Assembly: GCA_041309225.1 (NCBI GenBank)
Contig: JBFYZZ010000077.1
Location: forward strand, 1 to 38,572
Length of the DNA stretch: 38,572 nucleotides
Direction: 5' to 3'
From: JAFGLY01 sp041309225
GTDB taxonomy: Bacteria; Myxococcota_A; UBA796; JAFGLY01
Part shown: positions 16,586 through 24,459 of the stretch, in pieces
Layout: every line of letters begins with the position of its first letter
Position numbering within the stretch: the first letter of the stretch is position 1
Position numbers and translations under genes: made by a program
The notes under the pieces: generated by a model
Seen by the model: the letters and a program-made list of their open reading frames with translations, nothing else
The model's database searches: none
What the model was told of the DNA's origin: nothing

Positions 16586-18259
16586 ATTCCCGACGTCCAC
16601 GGACATACCGCGGGCATCAAGCCCAGCGTGGCCCGCGCCCTCGAGGCGCTCTACCGGCGCCGCACCGCCCCGGATCGATTCCTCGGCCCGGAGCTGGCCC
16701 GCTCGCTGACCGAGCTGTCCCGCGAGACCGGACGCCAGGTCGGCCTGCTCCTGGATCGCTCGGGTCACGTGGACAAGGTCGTCGTCGGCGACGCCCACCG
16801 CCTGCTGCTGCCGGACCTGGGTCGGGCGCGGGCCGGCGAGAGTCGCTTCCGCGGCTTGAGGCTCGTCCACACCCACCTGCGGGGGGAGCCCCTCGCGCAC
16901 GACGACCTGACCGACCTGTCACGCCTCCACCTCGACGTGGTCGTGGTCGTGCAGGCGGACGCCCGCGGACTGCCCGGCCCGGTCCAGTACGCCCACCTCC
17001 TACCGCCGGCGCCCGACGCGCCCATGTGGCGGGTGGAGGACCGTCCGTCCATTCACGCCTGGACCGAGGACTTCCGCACCTTCATCGACGACCTCGAGGC
17101 GCAGTTCCGGCGCGGGGACCACATCCGCCGGGTGAAGGGGCGCGAGACCGCCATCCTCCTGTCGGTCACCACGGGGGATCCGGAGGCGGCGGGGCGCTCC
17201 CTCCAGGAGTTGAACCGCCTGGCGGACACCGCCGGCCTCCAGGTGGTCGACCGGATCCTCCAGGTCCGGAAGTCGCTCGACGGCCGCACGCTGGCCGGCA
17301 AGGGCAAGCTCGAGGACGTGGTGCTCCGCGCGATGCACCTCGACACCGACGTGCTGGTGTTCGACCAGGATCTCACGCCCTCCCAGCTCCGGAACGTCGC
17401 GGAGACGACCGATCTCAAGGTGCTCGACCGCACGCAGCTCATCCTCGACATCTTCGCCCAGCGGGCCGCCACGCGGGAGGGCAAGCTCCAGGTCGAGATC
17501 GCGCAGCTGCGCTACCGCCGGCCGAGGCTCGCCATCATGCCCACCGCCATGAGCCGTCTCACCTGGGGGATCGGAGGTCGGGGGCCGGGCGAGACGAAGC
17601 TGGAGATCAACCGCAGGCGAGCCGACGAGCGCCTGAAGCGCCTCGAGACCGAGCTCGGGCGCCTCGCTCGGAGCCGGGACTTGAAGCGCTCGCGCCGCCG
17701 GCGCCTGGGCCTGCCGCTGGTGAGCATCGTGGGGTACACCAACGCCGGTAAGTCCACGCTCCTCAACCGGCTCACGCGGAGCGACGTGCACGCGGACGAC
17801 GCACTCTTCGCCACGCTCGATCCCACCAGCCGGCGGTTCCGCTTCCCCGAGGAGCGGGAAATCATCCTCACCGACACGGTCGGCTTCATCCGGCGCCTGC
17901 CCGGCGACCTCGTGGAGGCCTTCCGGGCCACCCTGGAGGAGGTCGTCCAGGCCGATCTCCTGCTCCACGTGGTGGACGCGAGCGATCCGGAGCTGGAGGT
18001 GCACCTGGCGGCCGTCCAGGAGGTCCTCGCGGCCCTGGGCGCCGCCCGGACCCCCACGATCCTGGTGCTCAACAAGGCGGATCGGGTGGATCCGGCATGC
18101 CGGGAGGGCCTCGCCGCCCGCTTCGGGGGCCTGATGGCCAGCGCCCGAGAGGGCACCGGCACGGACCGGATCCTGGGGGCCGTGGAGGAGGCGCTCTTCC
18201 GCCGTCGGGCCGCCCCGGCCGAGGCGCCCTGGCCGCCCCTCGTGGAGGACGAGGAGTGA
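16586..18259 (+). CDS. hflX: HflX-family ribosome-associated GTPase, probable ATT start
   Basis: 557 aa if translation begins at ATT 16586. HflX proteins split stalled or stressed ribosomes using GTP. The G domain is intact: G1 GYTNAGKST (383-391), DTVGFI for G3, and NKAD for G4. Upstream lie the typical HflX N-terminal domain, with GKGKLEDV and VFDQDLTPSQLRN, and the glycine-rich GGRGPGETKLEINRR. The first ATG/GTG/TTG in frame is GTG 16628, but the 14 codons before it encode PDVHGHTAGIKPS, matching the conserved start of long deltaproteobacterial HflX proteins (IxGNTxGLKxxxxxxLxxLYRRR). GGAG at 16576-16579 lies 6 bases before ATT, whereas GTG 16628 has no ribosome binding site. The N-terminal MPN-like extension region covers ~residues 30-170. 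Last large gene of the flotillin operon; the following lipoprotein gene overlaps its stop. Confidence 0.88.
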   Translation: MPDVHGHTAGIKPSVARALEALYRRRTAPDRFLGPELARSLTELSRETGRQVGLLLDRSGHVDKVVVGDAHRLLLPDLGRARAGESRFRGLRLVHTHLRGEPLAHDDLTDLSRLHLDVVVVVQADARGLPGPVQYAHLLPPAPDAPMWRVEDRPSIHAWTEDFRTFIDDLEAQFRRGDHIRRVKGRETAILLSVTTGDPEAAGRSLQELNRLADTAGLQVVDRILQVRKSLDGRTLAGKGKLEDVVLRAMHLDTDVLVFDQDLTPSQLRNVAETTDLKVLDRTQLILDIFAQRAATREGKLQVEIAQLRYRRPRLAIMPTAMSRLTWGIGGRGPGETKLEINRRRADERLKRLETELGRLARSRDLKRSRRRRLGLPLVSIVGYTNAGKSTLLNRLTRSDVHADDALFATLDPTSRRFRFPEEREIILTDTVGFIRRLPGDLVEAFRATLEEVVQADLLLHVVDASDPELEVHLAAVQEVLAALGAARTPTILVLNKADRVDPACREGLAARFGGLMASAREGTGTDRILGAVEEALFRRRAAPAEAPWPPLVEDEE

Positions 18260-18759
18260 CCCGCCCGCCCCTCTTGCTGCTCGCCGCGGCCTGCCTGGTG
18301 CGGGGTTCGGGTCGGCCCGGCGATCCCCTGTACGACACCGCGCCCTCCATCACCGCGATCGACTGGTCCTGCTCCATGGACGCCGAGACCTGGATGATCG
18401 AGATCGGGACGGACGCCTGGACCGACGGGGGGACGCTCTGGATGGCCCGGGACCTCGCGCGGGTCGAGTCGTTCCGCCTGCGCTCCGTGGGTGCCGCACC
18501 CGATGGCGGTCCGGACACGCTGCGGACCACGCTCTCCGTCGTGGCCGATCCCGCCGACGCCGAGGACGGATCCACCACCTCGTTCCCCTGCACCGCAAAG
18601 GTCCGGGCCGACATCGCCTTCCGGGTCGTCATCCGCCAGCCCGGCAGCGGGGACGCCGGCGACTGCCGCGACTTCGGTCCGGTGCTCGACCTCTTCGACG
18701 GCTCCGACGAGGTGGAGCCCTGCGACCTGGACTGGGACGAGCCGGACACGGGCCCCTGA
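18256..18759 (+). CDS. Small lipoprotein of unknown function
   Basis: 167 aa. GTG 18256 overlaps the HflX stop by four bases (GTGA). The N-terminus MTRPPLLLLAAAC is a short signal peptide with a candidate lipid Cys13; AAAC is an imperfect lipobox. The mature part is acidic, has a DTAPS linker and six or so Cys residues, and appears to be all-beta: ITAIDWSCSMDAETWMIEI, VESFRLRSVG, TLRTTLSVVAD, ADIAFRVVIRQP. It ends in DWDEPDTGP. No family recognised. The pattern of an N-terminal strand pair with W/Y residues, a central D-rich turn and a C-terminal strand with Cys resembles the lipoprotein encoded next at 18881, so the two may be distant paralogues. Coupling to HflX suggests co-expression, not a shared function. 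Confidence 0.65.
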   Translation: MTRPPLLLLAAACLVRGSGRPGDPLYDTAPSITAIDWSCSMDAETWMIEIGTDAWTDGGTLWMARDLARVESFRLRSVGAAPDGGPDTLRTTLSVVADPADAEDGSTTSFPCTAKVRADIAFRVVIRQPGSGDAGDCRDFGPVLDLFDGSDEVEPCDLDWDEPDTGP

Positions 18760-18773
18760 AAGACCCCCGCAAG

Positions 18774-18802
18774 TTGCTGGTGCCAGGAGACGTGGGTATA
18801 GT
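18774..18802 (+). promoter_or_regulatory. Sigma-70-type promoter of the lipoprotein gene at 18881
   Basis: TTGCTG (18774-18779), exactly 17 bases, TATAGT (18797-18802). Four of six and five of six matches to consensus make it one of the clearest promoters in the window; the untranslated leader would be about 72 bases. Confidence 0.7.
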
Positions 18803-18880
18803 GGTCGGCGATCATCCCGGCCAGCCCCGGGCTCCGTCTCAACGCGGTCCCGCGCCTGGCCTCTTCCCAAGGAGACGCAC

Positions 18881-19387
18881 ATGGAAAAGTCCCTCATCCT
18901 TCTGGGCCTGGGCGCCCTGCTCGTGGGCTGCGGCACCGGAGACACCGGCGACGAGACGGGCGCCGACGAGACGGGCGCCGACGACACCGCTCCTCTCGAG
19001 ACCGATATCGACGAGGTGTCCTACGGCGTCGATGATGACGAGTGGGTCTACGAGGTCATGCTCATCGGCTACGGCGGCAGCGTCGAGCTCGACATCTACC
19101 AGCAGACGGGCGGCAAGGAGACCCGCTGGGAGGAGTCCCACGTCCTCGACAACCTCGAGTACGACCCGGACGGCCAGTGGGACAAGTGGGGCATCACGCT
19201 CCCCATCGTGACCGACTGGAAGGACCAGGTCGACAGCGTCAACACGCTGTACGACGCCTCAATGGAAGACACGATGACCTGGATGGCCACCGCCTACGAC
19301 CTCGACGGCTACTTCGCCGCCTGCGCGGTCTGGGGCCAGAACATCGGGTACTACTCCTCGTTCGGCTGCTGGGAAGTCCAGTTCTAG
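18881..19387 (+). CDS. Small acidic lipoprotein of unknown function
   Basis: 168 aa from ATG 18881, with AAGGAG (18869-18874) six bases upstream. Signal peptide MEKSLILLGLGALLVGC with Cys17 in a standard lipobox, then a GDTGDETGADETGADDT linker. The remaining ~125 residues are rich in Asp, Trp and Tyr and look like a beta-sandwich: EWVYEVMLIGYGGSVELDI, RWEESHVLDNLEY, KWGITLPIVTDWKD, TAYDLDGYFAACAVW, GYYSSFGCWEVQF. Two Cys near the C-terminus could form a disulfide. No family recognised. The strong promoter and good ribosome binding site suggest an abundant envelope lipoprotein. Convergent with pdxA, with a hairpin between. Confidence 0.75.
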   Translation: MEKSLILLGLGALLVGCGTGDTGDETGADETGADDTAPLETDIDEVSYGVDDDEWVYEVMLIGYGGSVELDIYQQTGGKETRWEESHVLDNLEYDPDGQWDKWGITLPIVTDWKDQVDSVNTLYDASMEDTMTWMATAYDLDGYFAACAVWGQNIGYYSSFGCWEVQF

Positions 19388-19430
19388 GAGCCCAGCGCCT
19401 CCGGGCGCCGGATCCGCACATGGCGTGAGG

Positions 19431-19452
19431 GCCGGGGGCGATCCCCTCCGGC
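19431..19452. terminator. Hairpin between convergent genes
   Basis: GCCGG/CCGGC (19431-19435 with 19448-19452) and GGG/CCC (19436-19438 with 19443-19445) enclose a CGAT loop, with a CT bulge. A smaller hairpin GCGCC-TCCG-GGCGC lies at 19395-19408. Both could end transcription of either neighbour, but neither has a T tract. Confidence 0.35.
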
Positions 19453-19486
19453 TCCACGCCGCAGGTGCATCCGCCCAGGCCCGTCC

Positions 19487-20428
19487 CTAGGAAGGGCGCG
19501 CGAGCCGACGGGCGAGTCGGAGCGCCGCGATCATGCTGCCCGGATCGGCGCAGCCCCGGCCGGCGATGTCGTCGGCGGTGCCGTGGTCCACGCTGGTCCG
19601 GACGATCGGCAGGCCGAGGGTCCAGTTGACCGCGTGGCCGAACTCCAGGGCCTTCAGGGGGACCAGGCCCTGGTCGTGGTAGCAGGCCACGAGCGCGTCG
19701 GCCCGGCCGTCCAGCACCCGCCGGACGGCCGCCTCGGCGGACATCGGGCCGTCCACGGCCAACCCTCGGGCCCGGGCCGCCTCGCAGGCGGGGATCACCA
19801 CGTCCACCTCCTCGCGGCCCAGCACCCCGGCGTCGCCCGCGTGGGGATTCAGGCCACAGGCGGCGAAGCGGGGCCTCGCGAAGCCCAGGCCGGTGCGGAA
19901 GGCGCCATCGGCCGTGGCCAGCACGTGCAGGAGGCGGCGCTCCGTGATCGCCCCGGGCACCTCCCGGAGCGGCAGGTGCACCGTGGCGAGCACCACGCGG
20001 AGCCGCCTGCCCACGAAGGCCATGACGGGCTCGGGGACACCGCACAGGTGTCCCAGGAAGCCGGTGTGGCCGGGGAACGGGAAGCCCCGGGCCGCCAGCC
20101 GCGCCTTGTGGATCGGCCCGGTCACGAGCGCACGCGCGCGCCCCTCGCGGCAGGCGCCGACCGCGGTGCGGAGGGCCGCGACCTCCACGGGTTCGTCGCC
20201 CTCGTCCACGGCCACGAGGCGCACGCCCGCACCCGGGCCGACAGCCTCGGCCGGCTCCACGGCCAGGCCCTGGCGCCTGGCCTCGTCGAGAACCGCGGCG
20301 CCCTGGCCCACGATGACGGCGTCCCAGCGAAGGATCTTCAGGGCGGCCACCGCCACCTCGGGGCCCACCCCGAAGGGATCTCCCGGGGTCACCACGAGGG
20401 GCGGCGGGCGGCGGTCAGGGCGCGGCAT
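19487..20428 (-). CDS. pdxA: 4-hydroxythreonine-4-phosphate dehydrogenase
   Basis: 313 aa, close to the usual PdxA length. PdxA oxidises 4-phosphohydroxy-L-threonine in pyridoxal phosphate (vitamin B6) synthesis, using NAD and a divalent metal. Diagnostic motifs are all present: TPGDPFGVGPEV at the N-terminus, ALVTGPIHK, FPGHTGFLGHLCG with a metal-ligand His, CGLNPHAGDAGVLGREE, ACYHDQGLVPLK with a second ligand His, and the C-terminal TSVDHGTADDIAG. The start ATG (20426-20428) overlaps the end of the surA-like gene by 14 bases, indicating coupling. The surA-pdxA order is the same as in Escherichia coli, which supports both calls. Confidence 0.95.
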   Translation of the reverse strand: MPRPDRRPPPLVVTPGDPFGVGPEVAVAALKILRWDAVIVGQGAAVLDEARRQGLAVEPAEAVGPGAGVRLVAVDEGDEPVEVAALRTAVGACREGRARALVTGPIHKARLAARGFPFPGHTGFLGHLCGVPEPVMAFVGRRLRVVLATVHLPLREVPGAITERRLLHVLATADGAFRTGLGFARPRFAACGLNPHAGDAGVLGREEVDVVIPACEAARARGLAVDGPMSAEAAVRRVLDGRADALVACYHDQGLVPLKALEFGHAVNWTLGLPIVRTSVDHGTADDIAGRGCADPGSMIAALRLARRLARPS

Positions 20429-21347
20429 CGGTCGCGGGCTCCAGCAGCACCGTGACGCTGGTGCGCCGCTTCGCCTGCGCCACCCACTGCTCGCGGGCCT
20501 GGCCCAGCTTCTCCTGCATGACGACCTGCCGGACCCGCTCCTGGACCTCCTCGAAGGGTGGGGGCGTGGGCTCGAGCCGCTCGACGACCCTCAGCACGAA
20601 CACCCCGCGGGGCGTCGGCACGGGTTCCGAGACCTCGCCGGGCGCGAGGGTGGCCGCGGCCCGGTCGAGCGCCTCGAACAGCTCCCCGGGCCGGAAGGTG
20701 CCCATGGGCTCGAGGCCACGGGAGCCGACACGGACCGCGGCCGCCACCTCGCGCGCCTGGGCCAGGGCCGCGACGCCCTCGGGGTCACCCTCGGCCACCG
20801 GGATCATCACGCCCTCGAGGCGGACCCCGGCCGGCCCCATCCACTCGGCGGCATGGCGGCGCCAGGCGTCCTTCAGCTCGTCGTCGCGAACGGTGATGCG
20901 CGAGGTGAGGACCTGCTGGTTGAACTTCATGTCGCGCAGGTTGGCGCGCAGCTCTGAGAGATACGCGTCCCAGGCGAGGCCCGAGGCCTCCACCGCTGCC
21001 TGCAGCCCCTCGCGCTCGAGCCCGTTCTGGCGGGCGATGTCGCCCAGGGCCCGCTCGACGTCGGCATCGTCGACGTCGATGGCGAGACGGCGCATCTCCT
21101 GCTCCACGAGGCGCCGCTCGACCAGGGCCTCGAGGATCTCGAGCTCCAGTGCGCGGCGGGCCATGGGATCCGTGCGGCCCTCGAGCTGGCGTTCGATCTC
21201 CGGCCCGGCGGTCTCGTAGATCTCGCTCCAGGTGATGACGTCGCTGCCCACCACCGCGGCGAGCCGGTCGATCACCGCGGCGTGCGCTGAGGCCGCCCCG
21301 GCGAGGATGCAGCCCAGGACGAACCCTACGGCGGCGGCGGGGCGCAT
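20415..21347 (-). CDS. SurA-like periplasmic chaperone / peptidyl-prolyl isomerase
   Basis: 310 aa from ATG 21345-21347. A cleavable signal peptide ends near SAHA|AVID, and the mature N-terminus VIDRLAAVVGSDVITWSEI is the typical SurA opening. The SurA N-terminal helical region reaches ~residue 165 (EALVERRLVEQEMRRLAIDV, YLSELRANLRDMKFNQQV). Residues ~170-275 form one parvulin-type rotamase domain (VRLEGVMIPV, PMGTFRPGELFEALDRA, PVPTPRGVFVLRVVERL), with a helical tail that probably rejoins the N-terminal domain. SurA has two rotamase domains in enterobacteria; only one is seen here. The likely role is folding outer-membrane proteins. It lies 15 bases after the prsA-like gene and overlaps pdxA. 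No clear ribosome binding site. Confidence 0.85.
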   Translation of the reverse strand: MRPAAAVGFVLGCILAGAASAHAAVIDRLAAVVGSDVITWSEIYETAGPEIERQLEGRTDPMARRALELEILEALVERRLVEQEMRRLAIDVDDADVERALGDIARQNGLEREGLQAAVEASGLAWDAYLSELRANLRDMKFNQQVLTSRITVRDDELKDAWRRHAAEWMGPAGVRLEGVMIPVAEGDPEGVAALAQAREVAAAVRVGSRGLEPMGTFRPGELFEALDRAAATLAPGEVSEPVPTPRGVFVLRVVERLEPTPPPFEEVQERVRQVVMQEKLGQAREQWVAQAKRRTSVTVLLEPATDAAP

Positions 21348-21362
21348 GGCCGTGCGGCGGGC

Positions 21363-22397
21363 CTACTCCTGGCCCGCGGCTTCGCCGGGCATCGCCTGCT
21401 CCTCGCCCGCACCGATCTCCTCGGCACCCTCGAGAGCCTCCATCGGGTTGCCGAGGACCGGGTTGACCTGGAGCCCGGGGGGCATGGCCGCACGGGCGGC
21501 GTGCTGGACCTCGATGCCCGCGAGGCGATCCTCCTTGACCTCGATGGCGGAGCCCTGCCGGAGCTGGGCGACGTACTGGTCGTAGAGATCCTTGAGCTTC
21601 TGGTTCTTGACCTTGCGGAGCACGGAGCCCTTCATCTGCTGGAAGGTACGCTCCACCTTGGCCCGCTTGTTGGCCACGTAGATGACGTTGAAGCCCTCCT
21701 GGGTCTGGAAGACCTCGGAGAGGGTCTCGACCGGCATGGAGAAGGCCTTCTCGACGATGGCGTTGTCGAGACCGGGCTTGCTCTCCCGGGACACGAAGCC
21801 GACGTCGCCGCCGCGGCGGCGGTACGGATCCTCGGAGTACTTCGCCGCCACGTCCTTGAAGGCGTCCTTCGGGTTCGCGGCGAGCTGGGCCCGGACATCC
21901 TCGGCGAGCTTCCTGGCCTCGGCCTCGGGCCGCTGGTCGGTGATCCGGATGAGGATGCGCTTGATCTGCACCTTCTCCGGCACCTCGAACTCGTCGGGAT
22001 TTGCGTTGAAGTAGGTCTGGAGCATCTCGTCGGTGAAGTCGGAGTTCTTGACCTGCCCGTAGACCTCCTGCCGGAGCAGGGTGTTGACCATCACCTTCTG
22101 GACCTTGGCATCCTGGTCGAGGCCCTTGCGCAGCGCCTCCTCGTAGAGGACCTTGTCCGCGATGAGGCGGTCGAGGACCTCCTTGCGCTCGTCGATCGAG
22201 AGGCTCTCGCCGTCCTTGGGCACGGACCGCACCGCGGCCTTCTCGAAGTCGCGCGCGCCGATGGGCGTGCCGTTCACGGTGGCGATGACCTCGCCGATGT
22301 CCTCGCCTTCGGCTCCGCCGGCGGGGGTCTCGGTGGCCTTGCCGCACGCTGCACCGAGGAGAGCGACGGACAGGATGAGGGGCAGCCAGGGACGCAT
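21363..22397 (-). CDS. PrsA/PpiD-like rotamase lipoprotein
   Basis: 344 aa from ATG 22395-22397, with GGAGG four bases upstream. Signal peptide ending LLGAAC (Cys18), then a short Gly/Glu linker. VIATVNGTPIGARDFEKA opens the SurA-N/PrsA-type helical domain; residues ~150-250 hold a parvulin rotamase domain: VQIKRILIRITDQRPEAEARK, AAKYSEDPYRRRGGDVGFVSRE, GLDNAIVEKAFSMPVETLSEVFQTQ, GFNVIYVANKR. The helical tail (TFQQMKGSVLRKVKNQKLKDL) closes the chaperone fold, and the last ~40 residues are an acidic extension. Likely assists folding of exported proteins in the periplasm. First gene of the prsA-like, surA-like, pdxA cluster. Two folding factors side by side suit a genome rich in lipoproteins and barrels. 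Confidence 0.88.
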   Translation of the reverse strand: MRPWLPLILSVALLGAACGKATETPAGGAEGEDIGEVIATVNGTPIGARDFEKAAVRSVPKDGESLSIDERKEVLDRLIADKVLYEEALRKGLDQDAKVQKVMVNTLLRQEVYGQVKNSDFTDEMLQTYFNANPDEFEVPEKVQIKRILIRITDQRPEAEARKLAEDVRAQLAANPKDAFKDVAAKYSEDPYRRRGGDVGFVSRESKPGLDNAIVEKAFSMPVETLSEVFQTQEGFNVIYVANKRAKVERTFQQMKGSVLRKVKNQKLKDLYDQYVAQLRQGSAIEVKEDRLAGIEVQHAARAAMPPGLQVNPVLGNPMEALEGAEEIGAGEEQAMPGEAAGQE

Positions 22398-22453
22398 GGT
22401 TCCTCCAGGAGCGATGTGAGATGCGACGTTCCACCGGACTCGACGAAGGTCGA

Positions 22454-22502
22454 GGTTACCCGGCGGTGGATGCGGGTGGGATGCCGACCGCCTCTGGTAA
22501 CC
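22454..22502. promoter_or_regulatory. Inverted repeat in the divergent prsA-like / kinase gap
   Basis: GGTTACC (22454-22460) and GGTAACC (22496-22502) are perfect inverted repeats; just inside, GGCGG (22462-22466) pairs with CCGCC (22488-22492 region). A regulator site or RNA hairpin is possible. The rest of the 240-base gap (22398-22637) holds a CCCCCC-AC-GGGGGG tract at 22564-22577 and no promoter I can support. Confidence 0.35.
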
Positions 22503-22637
22503 GCGCGTTCCGGGCCGGTCAACCGCCGGGAGCCTCGGGGGGTCCGACCTGGCGTGCGCTGCCCCCCCCACGGGGGGTCCGCGTTACGGGATCCCGCCGG
22601 TTCGGGTGCCTGGCGCGCCCCACCCGCGGACGCCCCG

Positions 22638-24458
22638 ATGCGGCTCTCCCTGCGGACGCGGATCCTCTCCGCCTTCGCCCTCACCGTCGCCCTCTTCCTC
22701 GGCGCCCTGGCCTACGGCACCATGGAGCTGCGCGCCCTGGGCGATCGGATCCGGCTCGTGAACGAGGGGTACCTGCCACTCGCCCGTACCGCGGCGCAGG
22801 TGGAGAGCCACCAGGGACGCATCGACCTGGACGCCGCCAGGGTGCGGGCGGAGGCCACCCGCCCCCTTCCGGGCATCCGGAGCAACGCTTCGTTCCACGC
22901 CCAGGCCATCGCGACGGCCGTGGAGCAGGGGCGGGTGCGGGCCCGGGTCGCCCAGGCGCTCGCGCGGGATCCCGACGAGGAGCAGGCACTGGAGACGATC
23001 CTCGATCAGCTCGACCGGCTGGGCGTGCTCGCCGTGGCGTACGAGCAGGCCTGCCAGGCGTGGCTGGCCCAGGCCTCCGACGACGCCGGAACCGCGCCGG
23101 CGGGGCAGGCCGCCCAGGCCGAGATGCTGCGCCGGCAGAAGGAGATGCAGGCGGTCGTCAAGCAGCTGAACGCCACGCTGGACACCCGGATCCGGCGGGC
23201 CAACGAGCGGGTGGGACACATCCAGGCCCGGGCCACGACCGCGGGCGGCCTCCTCGCCGGTCTGGCCCTGGTGTCGGGGATCGTGCTCCTGGGGTTGACG
23301 CTCCTCACGCTCCGGCCGATCGGTCGCCTCACGGCCGGGGTGCAGCGGGTCGCGGCCGGCGACTACTCCGGCCGCGTCGAGGTCGAGACCGGCGACGAGA
23401 TCGGCGTCCTCGCCCGCGAGTTCAACACCATGGCGCGGTCGCTCGAGGAGCGCGACCGGAGCCTCTCGGAGCGGGCCGACGAGCTGCGGCGCCTCTCCGG
23501 CTACCTGCGCAGCGTCCTCGACGCCATCCAGCTGGGTATCGCCGTGGTCGAGGACGGCGAGGTGTCCATGGCCAACCCCGCGGCGGCACGCCTCTGGGGC
23601 GTGGCCGAGCGGGCGCCCCTGCCCCCCCTGCTGGAGCCCCTCGGCGCAGGCCGCCACGCGGCCCGGCCGCTCGGCGAGCGGCGGTTCGACATCGAGGTGG
23701 TGCCGTTCGGCGCGAGCGGCCGCATCGTGGTGGGGGAGGACGTCAGCCGCGCCCTGGAGGATCGCGACCGCCTCGAGCGCAGCGAGCGGCTCGCCCTCAT
23801 CGGGCAGATGCTCGCACAGGTCACCCACGAGGTCCGGAACCCGCTCAACGCCATCTCGCTCAACGCCGAACTGCTCGGCGAGGAGGTCACCTCGCTCGAT
23901 CCCGACGGCCGCACCGAGGCCCGGCAGATCCTGGGCGTCATCTCCCAGGAGATCCGTCGCCTCGCCGAGGTCACCGAGCACTACCTCGACCTCGCGCGTC
24001 ATCCCGTCCCCCCGGTCCACCCGGAGGACCTCGGGGACCTCGTCCGCTCGGTCGGCCGGCTCGAGGAGGCATCGCTCGCGCGGTCCGGCATCGCCCTGGT
24101 CGTGCGCGTCCCCGAGGAGCCCGCCTGGGCCACCGTCGATGGCAACCGGCTCCGCCGCGCCCTGCTCAACCTGCTGCGCAATGCGGCCCAGAGTGGTGCC
24201 CGCACGGTCGAGGTGTCGCTCGCGGTCCACGGCGGGGGCGCGGAGATCGCCGTGCGGGACGACGGCCGGGGCATGGACGAGGAGACGCTGCGCCGGGCCT
24301 TCGACCCGTTCTTCTCCACGCGCACGGACGGCACGGGCCTGGGCCTGGCCATCACCCGGCGCATCGTGGAGGATCACGGCGGCCGCGTGGCCCTCTCGAC
24401 CTCCCCGGGCAGCGGCTGCCGGGTCGCGTTCGTGCTGCCCGGGGTGATGCGGGCCTGA
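22638..24458 (+). CDS. Membrane sensor histidine kinase (HAMP-PAS-like-HisKA-HATPase)
   Basis: 606 aa from ATG 22638. Transmembrane helix 1 at ~9-30, a ~175-residue mainly helical periplasmic sensor (four-helix-bundle type, many Ala/Arg/Gln), helix 2 at ~205-228, then HAMP (~228-282, RPIGRLTAGVQRVAAGDYSG). A coiled coil leads to a shortened PAS-like domain (~285-375, SVLDAIQLGIAVVEDGEVSMANPAA). The HisKA H-box is QVTHEVRNPLNAI with phospho-acceptor His397. The ATPase has N-box NLLRNAAQSGA, G1 DDGRGMDEE, F-box FDPFFST and G2 TGLGLAI. This is the layout of NtrB-type kinases that pair with sigma-54 activators, and such an activator is encoded tail to tail one base away. No good ribosome binding site at the ATG. 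Confidence 0.9.
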   Translation: MRLSLRTRILSAFALTVALFLGALAYGTMELRALGDRIRLVNEGYLPLARTAAQVESHQGRIDLDAARVRAEATRPLPGIRSNASFHAQAIATAVEQGRVRARVAQALARDPDEEQALETILDQLDRLGVLAVAYEQACQAWLAQASDDAGTAPAGQAAQAEMLRRQKEMQAVVKQLNATLDTRIRRANERVGHIQARATTAGGLLAGLALVSGIVLLGLTLLTLRPIGRLTAGVQRVAAGDYSGRVEVETGDEIGVLAREFNTMARSLEERDRSLSERADELRRLSGYLRSVLDAIQLGIAVVEDGEVSMANPAAARLWGVAERAPLPPLLEPLGAGRHAARPLGERRFDIEVVPFGASGRIVVGEDVSRALEDRDRLERSERLALIGQMLAQVTHEVRNPLNAISLNAELLGEEVTSLDPDGRTEARQILGVISQEIRRLAEVTEHYLDLARHPVPPVHPEDLGDLVRSVGRLEEASLARSGIALVVRVPEEPAWATVDGNRLRRALLNLLRNAAQSGARTVEVSLAVHGGGAEIAVRDDGRGMDEETLRRAFDPFFSTRTDGTGLGLAITRRIVEDHGGRVALSTSPGSGCRVAFVLPGVMRA

Positions 24459-24459
24459 C

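Noticed and set aside
22564..22577. C-run/G-run tract before the histidine kinase gene
   Set aside because: A loop of two bases makes a stable hairpin doubtful, and such tracts are expected by chance in DNA this rich in GC.
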